From: G025836975 sp048751585
Lineage (GTDB): Bacteria > Pseudomonadota > Gammaproteobacteria > Burkholderiales > Burkholderiaceae_B
Direction of reading: 5' to 3'
DNA length: 64,000 nucleotides
Assembly (NCBI RefSeq): GCF_048751585.1
Contig: NZ_JAZHOB010000007.1
Coordinates: 186,001-250,000 of the forward strand
The notes beneath the pieces are model-generated. The model worked only from the letters and a program-made list of their open reading frames with translations. It was not told where the DNA came from and did not search any database. Positions 57,635-64,000 of this stretch are shown one piece after another; within the stretch, counting starts at the first letter, position 1; the number at the start of each line of letters is the position of its first letter. The position numbers were made by a program, and so were the translations under genes.

Positions 57635-58927
57635 ATGAACCTGGATTCACGCCTGCCCGACTTCCGTTCCCTATCGCCCGCCGGACGCTTGCAGCATATC
57701 GCCGAAAAGACGCAATTGAATGCGGAGGAAATCCGCCTGCTGGCCGAAGCCGGCGGCCTGCCGCTGGGCACGGCCGACGGCATGATAGAAAACGTCGTCG
57801 GCAAGTTCGAGCTGCCTTACGCCATCGCGGGATACTTCCAGGTCAATGGCAAGGATGTGCTGGTGCCCATGGCGGTGGAAGAACCCTCTGTCGTCGCCGC
57901 GGCTTCGTATATGGCCAAGCTAGTGCGTGAATCGGGCGGTTTCCAGACGTCCAGCACCGGCCCCATCATGCGCGCCCAGGTGCAAGTGACCAACGTATCC
58001 GACCCCTACGGCGCGCGGCACGCCATCCTGCAAAACCGCCAGAAGATCATAGACATCGCGAACAGCCGCGACCAGGTACTGATCGGCCTGGGCGGCGGCT
58101 GCCGCGATATCGAGGTGCATGTGTTTCCGGACACCGCGCGCGGCCCCATGGTGATTGCCCACTTGATCGTCGATGTGCGCGACGCCATGGGCGCCAATAC
58201 CGTCAACACCATGGCCGAAGCCGTGGCCGGGCCCATCGAGCAGATTACGGGGGGCCGCGTGCGCTTGCGCATTCTGTCCAACCTGGCCGATTTGCGCCTG
58301 GCTCGCGCCCGTGTGCGGATATCCCCCAAAACACTGCACACGAAGGACTACAGCGGCGAGGATGTCGTCAACGGCATTGTCGATGCCTATACCTTTGCCG
58401 CCGTCGACCCCTACCGCGCCGCCACGCATAATAAGGGCATCATGAACGGCATCGATCCCATCATTGTGGCCACCGGAAACGACTGGCGCGCGGTCGAAGC
58501 CGGCGCCCACGCCTTTGCCTGCCGCGATGGCCGCTATACCTCGTTGAGCACATGGGAAATCGCCGGCAATGGCGATCTGGTCGGCACGCTGGAACTGCCC
58601 ATGCCGGTCGGCCTGGTGGGCGGCGCCACCAAAACGCATCCTCTTGCCCGGCTTTCCCTGAAGATTCTTGGCGTAAGCACCGCGCAGGAACTGGCCGAGA
58701 TAGCGGCGGCCGTAGGCCTGGCGCAAAACATGGCCGCGCTGCGCGCCCTGTCGACCGAAGGCATACAGCGAGGCCACATGGCTTTGCACGCCCGCAACAT
58801 CGCGCTTGCCGCCGGCGCGCAAGGCGACGAAGTGGCCTGGGTCGTTCAGGCCATGGTGGCGGAAAAGGACGTGCGCGTCGACCTTGCCGTGCAACTGCTG
58901 CAGCAACGGCGGGCCGGCGCCAAATAG
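57635..58927 (+). CDS. mvaA: Class II (degradative) hydroxymethylglutaryl-CoA reductase
   Basis: 430 aa. Aligned by eye with the remembered P. mevalonii enzyme (428 aa), it keeps all four catalytic residues at the same numbers: Glu83 in VEEPSVVAA, Lys267 in HNKGIMNG, Asp283 in ATGNDWRAVEAG and His381 in IQRGHMALHARN. The ENVVGKFELP and DAMGANTVNTMAEAV blocks are intact. Class II enzymes oxidise mevalonate to HMG-CoA with NAD+ so it can be used as carbon source. HMG-CoA lyase, the next enzyme, is not in the window. A substrate-binding protein gene follows on the same transcript. Confidence 0.95.
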   Translation: MNLDSRLPDFRSLSPAGRLQHIAEKTQLNAEEIRLLAEAGGLPLGTADGMIENVVGKFELPYAIAGYFQVNGKDVLVPMAVEEPSVVAAASYMAKLVRESGGFQTSSTGPIMRAQVQVTNVSDPYGARHAILQNRQKIIDIANSRDQVLIGLGGGCRDIEVHVFPDTARGPMVIAHLIVDVRDAMGANTVNTMAEAVAGPIEQITGGRVRLRILSNLADLRLARARVRISPKTLHTKDYSGEDVVNGIVDAYTFAAVDPYRAATHNKGIMNGIDPIIVATGNDWRAVEAGAHAFACRDGRYTSLSTWEIAGNGDLVGTLELPMPVGLVGGATKTHPLARLSLKILGVSTAQELAEIAAAVGLAQNMAALRALSTEGIQRGHMALHARNIALAAGAQGDEVAWVVQAMVAEKDVRVDLAVQLLQQRRAGAK

Positions 58928-59033
58928 CCTTGGCCGGGCAACAAGCAATACCGAAGCAAGGAATTTACCGAAACAGGCGAACAAGCCGGCAGCCAGACCG
59001 GTAGCCATCCCACTGGAACAACGGAGACAAACC

Positions 59034-60242
59034 ATGAAAACATCATTTATGCAGCTAAGCACATTGGCGCTGGTCCTGGCCGGCGCCATCGGCAGCGCCC
59101 AGGCCCAGGGAAACCAGGACGTCGTGCGCATCGGATTCATCACCGACATGTCGGGGCCCTATGCCGACACCGACGGCTCGGGCGGACTGGAAGCCATCAG
59201 AATGGCGGTGCGGGACGCGGGCGGAAAGGTGCTGGGCAAGAAGATAGAAATACTCTCGGCCGACCATCAGAACAAACCTGAAATCGCCGCCTCGCGCTCG
59301 CGCGAATGGATAGATCAGCAAGGCATCACCTTGCTGATAGGCGGAGTCAATTCGGCGGCCGGCCTGGCCATGAACACCATCATCAACGAAAAGAAAATAC
59401 CCTATATCAATATCGGCGCCGCGACCGCCCGCCTGACCAACGAGGACTGCACCCCCTACACCATTCACTACGAATACGATACCGTCGCCCTGGCCAAGGG
59501 CACGGGTTCGGCCGTGATCAAGCAAGGCGGCAAATCGTGGTTCTTCCTGGTCGCGGACTATGCCTTCGGCCACTCGCTCGAGGCGGACACAGGCGCGGTG
59601 GTCAAGGAAAACGGCGGCACTGTCGTCGGTTCGGTCCGGCATCCGCCGTTCTCGCCGGACATGTCCTCGTACATACTGCAGGCCGCCGCGTCGGGAGCCC
59701 AGGTACTGGGCCTGGCCAATGCGGGCTCGGACACCATCAATTCGATCAAGGCAGCCAACGACTTCGGCCTGGTCGACAAGATGAAGCTGGTCGGCCTGTT
59801 GATGACCATCAACGACATCCATGGCCTGGGCCTGCCCGTCGCCCAGAAACTGCTGATGACGGACAGCTGGTATTGGGACAAGAACGAGGCCAGCCGGAAA
59901 TTCTCGCAGCGCTTCTACGAAACCATGAAAAAGATGCCCAGCACCCACCAGGTCGCCGCCTATTCGGCCACGGCAACCTATCTCAAGGCGGTGGAAGCGG
60001 TCAAGACCACCGACTCGGACAAAGTCATGGCCGAACTGAAGAAAATGAAAATCGACGACGTCTACACCAAAGGCTATATACGGGGCGATGGGCGCTACAT
60101 CCACGACATGTATCTGCTGCAGGTGAAAACACCCGAAGAATCCAAGAAGCCATGGGACTACATGAAGATCGTCGCCACCATTCCCGGCGAAGAAGCCTTC
60201 ACCCAGGTCAAGGATTCCACATGCCCGCTGCTTAAAAAATGA
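59034..60242 (+). CDS. Branched-chain-type ABC substrate-binding protein
   Basis: 402 aa from ATG 59034 with GGAGA upstream. The signal peptide runs to AQA near residue 25. Peripla_BP_6 features: VVRIGFITDMSGPYADTDGSGG near 30-51, LLIGGVNSAAGLAMN near 103, WFFLVADYAFGHSLEADTGAVV near 165 and ANAGSDTINSIKAANDFGL near 225. It binds its ligand in the periplasm for an ABC permease that is absent here. It is co-transcribed with mvaA and followed by a strong terminator, so mevalonate or a related acid is a natural candidate ligand. Confidence 0.85.
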   Translation: MKTSFMQLSTLALVLAGAIGSAQAQGNQDVVRIGFITDMSGPYADTDGSGGLEAIRMAVRDAGGKVLGKKIEILSADHQNKPEIAASRSREWIDQQGITLLIGGVNSAAGLAMNTIINEKKIPYINIGAATARLTNEDCTPYTIHYEYDTVALAKGTGSAVIKQGGKSWFFLVADYAFGHSLEADTGAVVKENGGTVVGSVRHPPFSPDMSSYILQAAASGAQVLGLANAGSDTINSIKAANDFGLVDKMKLVGLLMTINDIHGLGLPVAQKLLMTDSWYWDKNEASRKFSQRFYETMKKMPSTHQVAAYSATATYLKAVEAVKTTDSDKVMAELKKMKIDDVYTKGYIRGDGRYIHDMYLLQVKTPEESKKPWDYMKIVATIPGEEAFTQVKDSTCPLLKK

Positions 60243-60302
60243 GCCCATCAACCTGAATAGCAAGCCCCGCCGCACGGGGCGCCAACCTGGACTAAAATCA
60301 GT

Positions 60303-60327
60303 GGCCCGGCTTTTCGGGCCTTTTTTT
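60303..60327 (+). terminator. Rho-independent terminator after the binding-protein gene
   Basis: GGCCCG (60303-60308) pairs with CGGGCC (60315-60320) around GCTTTT and is followed by seven T. It ends the mvaA transcript 61 bases after the binding-protein stop and leaves thrB to its own promoter or read-through. Confidence 0.9.
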
Positions 60328-60363
60328 ATTTTCCACGGTTTACACAAGCAGAGTCCGCAGCCT

Positions 60364-61335
60364 ATGGCCGTTTTTACCCCCGTCAGCGACAGCGATGCAA
60401 GCGAGCTTCTGGCCCGCTACATGTTGGGCGACCTGGTTTCCCTGCGCGGCATCACCGCCGGTATCGAAAACACCAATTACTTCCTGGCCACCACTCAGGG
60501 CGAATACGTCCTGACGCTGTTCGAGGTGCTGACCCATGAACAATTGCCGTTCTACATCGAGCTGATGCACCACCTGGCCATGAAAGGCATACCGGTGCCG
60601 CATCCGCAAACCTTGCGCGACGGCACCCGGCTGACCACGCTGCACGGCAAACCCTGCGCCATCGTCAGCCGGCTTTCGGGCGGCTACGAACCCGACCCCG
60701 GCGCGGCCCATTGCGCGCTGGCGGGGGAAACCCTGGCGCGGGCGCACCTTGCGGGAGCGGATTTCGGCATACGCCAGCCCAATCTGCGCGGCCTGCCCTG
60801 GTGGCAGGAAACCGTACCCAAAGTGCTGCCCTTTCTTAGCCGTTCGCAAACCGCGCTGATCCAGCAGACGCTGGACGAGCAGACCCGCTTTGCGGCCACC
60901 GCCGCCTACAAGGCGCTGCCCCTGGGCCCGGCGCATTGCGACCTGTTCCGCGACAACGTGCTGTTCGACGGCACCTTCGACATGCCGCGCATGGGCGGCT
61001 TCATCGACTTCTACTTCGCCGGCTGCGATACCTGGCTTTTTGACGTGGCGGTCAGCGTCAACGACTGGTGCATAGAACGCAACACCGGCGTGTTCGACGA
61101 CGAGAAGCTGCACGCCTGGCTGGACGCCTACGGCCGCGTGCGCCCCTTCACCGCCGAAGAGGAACAAGCCTGGCCGACCCTGCTGCAGGCCGCCGCCCTG
61201 CGGTTCTGGGTCTCGCGGCTGTTCGACTTTTACCTGCCCCGGCCCGCTCAAACCCTGAAGCCGCACGATCCGCGCCATTTCGAACGCATACTGCGCGAAC
61301 GCCGCAACACGCCGGCACGCCCTCTTTCCATCTAG
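60364..61335 (+). CDS. thrB: Homoserine kinase, APH-fold type
   Basis: 323 aa from ATG 60364; upstream in-frame codons run through the terminator and are rejected. It is of the aminoglycoside-phosphotransferase fold: GITAGIENTNYFLATTQGEYVLTLFE near 30, catalytic ALPLGPAHCDLFRDNVLFDG near 193 and metal-binding GGFIDFYFAGCDTWLFDVAVSVNDWC near 217. This ThrB form is usual in alpha-, beta- and Pseudomonas-type gammaproteobacteria. It phosphorylates homoserine for threonine synthesis. Confidence 0.94.
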   Translation: MAVFTPVSDSDASELLARYMLGDLVSLRGITAGIENTNYFLATTQGEYVLTLFEVLTHEQLPFYIELMHHLAMKGIPVPHPQTLRDGTRLTTLHGKPCAIVSRLSGGYEPDPGAAHCALAGETLARAHLAGADFGIRQPNLRGLPWWQETVPKVLPFLSRSQTALIQQTLDEQTRFAATAAYKALPLGPAHCDLFRDNVLFDGTFDMPRMGGFIDFYFAGCDTWLFDVAVSVNDWCIERNTGVFDDEKLHAWLDAYGRVRPFTAEEEQAWPTLLQAAALRFWVSRLFDFYLPRPAQTLKPHDPRHFERILRERRNTPARPLSI

Positions 61336-61347
61336 GACTCCAATCGC

Positions 61348-62121
61348 ATGCAAGCCGCCATCCTTCCCATCACATCCGGCTGGATCTGGATACAAGATGG
61401 ATTCAAGCTCTTCAAGCGCCAGCCCATGGCCATGTTTTTCTGGAGTTTGATGACCGGATTCCTGATCACGGTTAGCTACCTGATTCCGCTGTTCGGCCAG
61501 ATGGCCCTGATCGCCGGCACGCCGATACTGACCTTCATCACCCTGTGCGCCTGCCGCCATGTGGCCGCCGGGCATCCCATGCTGCTGTCCATGTGGCTGG
61601 AACCCCTGCGCGACCGCGAAACCCGCAGGCGCCTGTTCGGCCTGGGCCTGGCCTACCTGGCCTTCTGCATGATGGGCGGCTTCCTGGCCACCCTGCCCTT
61701 CATGGACAGCCTGATGACCGCCATCAATCCGGAGGGCGTGCTGGACGAACAAGCTCTGCTGGCCGCCATGCGGGGCCCGCTGATTACCTTCGGCCTGCTG
61801 TACGTGGTGATTTCCGCGCTGTTCTGGCACGCGCCCGCGCTGATAGGCTGGCACAAGATACGCATGCGCCAGGCGCTGTTCTTTTCCATGGTGGCCTGCT
61901 GGCGCAACAAACTGCCCTTCCTGGCCTACGGCGCCAGCTGGGCCGCGATCTTCTTTGCCGTGCAGATGGCGGGTAACTTCATCAGCGCCATGGGCGTGGC
62001 GCCGGGCACGGTGCAGATACTGCTGACGCCCGTTAACATCATTGTGGCCGCCGTGCTGTACTGCAGTTTCTATCCGGCCTATGTCAGTGTGTTCGGGGCG
62101 AATCACCCGTCGGAGCAGTGA
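61348..62121 (+). CDS. BPSS1780-type polytopic membrane protein
   Basis: 257 aa with about six spans (near 25-47, 52-72, 96-120, 147-170, 185-208, 218-240). It begins MQAAILPITSGWIWIQDGFK, LFKRQPMAMFFWSLMTG following, which is the pattern of the BPSS1780 family as I recall it. Function is unknown. It follows thrB after 12 bases and is convergent with the thiolase gene. Confidence 0.75.
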   Translation: MQAAILPITSGWIWIQDGFKLFKRQPMAMFFWSLMTGFLITVSYLIPLFGQMALIAGTPILTFITLCACRHVAAGHPMLLSMWLEPLRDRETRRRLFGLGLAYLAFCMMGGFLATLPFMDSLMTAINPEGVLDEQALLAAMRGPLITFGLLYVVISALFWHAPALIGWHKIRMRQALFFSMVACWRNKLPFLAYGASWAAIFFAVQMAGNFISAMGVAPGTVQILLTPVNIIVAAVLYCSFYPAYVSVFGANHPSEQ

Positions 62122-62149
62122 CGGCCATACACCGCCCACCGGCGTAACG

Positions 62150-63325
62150 CTAGATGCGCTGGATGATGGTCGCCGTCGCCATGCCGTGCCCTATGCACAT
62201 CAGCTGCATGCCGATTTCGCCGCCGGTGGCCTCCAGGCCGGCCAGCATCTTGCCCATCAGTGCCGCACCGGTTGCGCCCAACGGGTGACCGTGCGCAATT
62301 GCCCCACCCCAGGGGTTGACCTTGTCCATGCCTGCCGGAAACTCGCGGCCCCAGGCCAACACCACACTGGCAAAGGCTTCATTGATCTCTATCCAGTTCA
62401 GATCGTCCAGCGACAGGCCCGCGCGCGACAAAGCCAGGTGCGTGGCGGGAATGACGCCCGTCAATTGCATGACGGGATCCGACCCCACGGCCTGCCTGGC
62501 AAGAAAGCGGGCGCGCGGCCGCAGCCCATCCGCCACGGCGGTATCGCGGTCCGCGATCAGGACCGCGGCGGCGCCATCAGCGATCTGGCTGGCGTTCGCG
62601 GCGGTAACCCGGCCGGTTTCAGGCGAGCGGAAAACCGGCGCCATGGCTGCCATTTTGCTATCGTCTATGGAAGATCGTATGCCTTCGTCGCGCGTCATGA
62701 AGCATTCCTTTCCATCCGCCCCCAAGCCCGCCATCGGCAGCACTTCGGCATGCCGCTTGCCATGCGCCGCCTGGTCGGCGCGCCGATGGCTTTCCTTGGC
62801 ATAGGCATCCAGCTCGGCGCGCGAAATAGTCCAACGCTCGGCGATGCGCTCGGCGCTTTCGACTTGATGGATAAGCGGATAACGCTCCAGCAAGTCGGGA
62901 TTCAGGCCATCGAACCCTCGAAAATCGTCGCGCCCCAGAGTCAGGTCGGTGAACATCGGAACGCGCGACATGCTTTCCACGCCGCCCGCGACGATATAGC
63001 GCGCATCGCCCGCCGCAATGGCCTGGGCGGCAAAATGAACCGCCTGCTGGCTCGACCCGCACATGCGGTTCAGCGATACGCCGGGCACCGACGCGGGCAA
63101 ATCCGATAGCATGACGGCCAGCCTTGCGATATTGGCGCCCTGCTCCCCGGCTTGGCTTACGCAACCGGCGATGACATCGTCCATCTTGTCCCGGGCCGGC
63201 TCGTTGCGGGCCCACACCGCGCATAGCACGCCCGCCAGCAAGGCATCCGGCCGAACGTTGCGGTAAGCGCCCATCCTGCGTCCGAAAGGCGTCCTGACGG
63301 CGTCGATGATCACGGCTTCGCTCAT
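62150..63325 (-). CDS. Acetyl-CoA acyltransferase (thiolase)
   Basis: 391 aa. The acyl-accepting Cys is in SLNRMCGSSQQAVHFAAQ near 89, the catalytic His in GGAIAHGHPLGATGAAL near 348, NEAFASV near 316, and the second Cys in CIGHGMATATII near 378. The layout fits degradative thiolases; its chain-length preference and pathway cannot be assigned. It could finish mevalonate breakdown via acetoacetyl-CoA or serve fatty acid beta-oxidation, helped by the enoyl-CoA hydratase gene upstream (35 bases away). Confidence 0.92.
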   Translation of the reverse strand: MSEAVIIDAVRTPFGRRMGAYRNVRPDALLAGVLCAVWARNEPARDKMDDVIAGCVSQAGEQGANIARLAVMLSDLPASVPGVSLNRMCGSSQQAVHFAAQAIAAGDARYIVAGGVESMSRVPMFTDLTLGRDDFRGFDGLNPDLLERYPLIHQVESAERIAERWTISRAELDAYAKESHRRADQAAHGKRHAEVLPMAGLGADGKECFMTRDEGIRSSIDDSKMAAMAPVFRSPETGRVTAANASQIADGAAAVLIADRDTAVADGLRPRARFLARQAVGSDPVMQLTGVIPATHLALSRAGLSLDDLNWIEINEAFASVVLAWGREFPAGMDKVNPWGGAIAHGHPLGATGAALMGKMLAGLEATGGEIGMQLMCIGHGMATATIIQRI

Positions 63326-63360
63326 GGTTCATTCCCAATAGTGGACAAGGGCCTGGAAAG

Positions 63361-64000
63361 CTATCGCCCCAGGAAAGACGGGCGGCGCTTTTCCAGGAAG
63401 GCCGCCGCCCCCTCCTGAAAGTCGCCGGTCTGGGCGCAAGCCAGGAAGGCCGCCTGCTCGGCCGCCAGTTGCGACGGCAGGCCGCGGCCTTGCGAAGCGC
63501 GCAGCAAAGCCTTGATGCGGCCCAGGGCCACGGTGGGGCCGCTGGCCAGGCGCTGCAGCAATTGCTCGGTTTCGGCCTGAAGCTCGCCTGCCGGAACGAT
63601 GCGATTCACCAGGGACAGGCGCAGCGCCTCGCTCGCATCGACGGTATCGGAAAGCATGACGATTTCCATGGCCTTGCGCAGGCCGACCACGCGCGGCAGA
63701 TGCCAGGAAGCCGAAGCATCGGGGCTGGCGCCTATCTTGGCATAGGCCATATTGAAGCTGGCATCGTCGGCGGCAATGGCCAGGTCGGCAGCCAGCATCA
63801 GGCTTACGCCGGCGCCCGCCACCGCGCCCTGAACGCTGGCCAGTACGGGAACAGGCAGGGCCGCCATCATCTCAAGCCCGGCATGCAAAGGCTGGATAAT
63901 GCTTGCCGCCGTGCGGGACGAATCGACGCTCAGTTCCGACAAGTCGCCGCCCGCCATGAAGGACCTGCCTGCGCCATGCAGCAGCACGGCGCGCACGTCC
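63361..64000 (-). CDS. Enoyl-CoA hydratase/isomerase family protein (5' end beyond window)
   Basis: Partial: the frame reads through 63996 to the window end, so the first 30 or so residues are missing. The crotonase fold is clear: GAGRSFMAGGDLSEL (oxyanion loop 1), ASVQGAVAGAGVSLMLAADLAIA (loop 2) and FNMAYAKIGASPDASASWHLPRVVG. A Glu expected in the second loop region is replaced by Ala or Gly, and the catalytic residue of hydratases after the KIG block is Asp in SPDAS; substrate unknown. It is transcribed into the thiolase gene. Confidence 0.88.
   Translation of the reverse strand, partial: DVRAVLLHGAGRSFMAGGDLSELSVDSSRTAASIIQPLHAGLEMMAALPVPVLASVQGAVAGAGVSLMLAADLAIAADDASFNMAYAKIGASPDASASWHLPRVVGLRKAMEIVMLSDTVDASEALRLSLVNRIVPAGELQAETEQLLQRLASGPTVALGRIKALLRASQGRGLPSQLAAEQAAFLACAQTGDFQEGAAAFLEKRRPSFLGR

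Noticed and set aside
60340..62139. 599-residue minus-strand frame
   Set aside because: Antisense to thrB and the BPSS1780-type gene; shadow composition.
1..64000. CRISPR arrays, insertion sequences, integrases, rRNA or additional tRNAs
   Set aside because: No regular direct repeats, no transposase or integrase frames, and only one cloverleaf (tRNA-Val) found by eye; small degenerate RNAs could be missed.

Overview
The window is a 64 kb piece of a GC-rich betaproteobacterial chromosome, most likely Burkholderiales/Alcaligenaceae (Bordetella, Achromobacter, Pusillimonas and relatives). The reasons are the order leuC-leuD-leuB-asd-fimV-truA-trpF, the thrS-infC pair, glnK-amtB, a truncated regulatory PTS (EI, HPr, mannose-type EIIA) behind gshB, the UbiK/ComM neighbourhood and a BPSS1780-type membrane protein. 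There is no insertion sequence, phage, CRISPR array or rRNA; one tRNA (Val-GAC) is present. Family assignments come from reading motifs and gene order, not from a search.

Layout. 1-2600: comM (cut by the window edge), a glycosyltransferase, ubiK and a proline/alanine-rich lipoprotein, all on the minus strand. 2850-4705: glnK-amtB behind a good sigma-54 promoter with an NtrC-type site. 4801-14405: catechol ortho-cleavage island, minus-strand order benD-kdgT-like-catB-catA-catD-catC, with a divergent catR and two ATAC-N7-(G/A)TAT operators. Two dynamin-like GTPase genes sit directly behind catC in the same orientation. 14497-20948: ptsI, ptsH, EIIA and gshB, then infC (AUC start), thrS and tRNA-Val. 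The thrS leader reads as a classical attenuator with a Thr-rich leader peptide. 21104-30687: egtB-egtD (ergothioneine), kynU, trpF, a TRAP transporter membrane pair without its binding protein, truA and fimV. 30690-35120: asd and leuBDC. 35410-37220: an AT-richer two-gene cassette (AAA ATPase plus DUF4276-like protein) that looks like an antiphage module.

37229-48515 is the most coherent metabolic unit. It is a ten-gene minus-strand operon: a five-gene dipeptide-type ABC importer, a DSD1-like PLP ammonia-lyase, an RpiR/SIS regulator, a D-aminoacylase-family deacylase, dgoK and dgoA. A RidA gene is divergent. The set fits uptake of an N-acetyl-hexosaminate (oxidised amino sugar), then deacetylation, deamination to a 2-keto-3-deoxy sugar acid, phosphorylation and cleavage to pyruvate and glyceraldehyde 3-phosphate. 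Two HexR-like palindromes lie in the divergent promoter.

48571-64000: M48 lipoprotein peptidase, aroC, selO with a DUF2069 membrane protein, a YihY-type membrane protein with a CBS protein, dusA, a GAF/PucR regulator divergent from a class II (degradative) HMG-CoA reductase followed by a branched-chain-type binding protein, thrB, a BPSS1780-type membrane protein, a thiolase and an enoyl-CoA hydratase cut by the window end.
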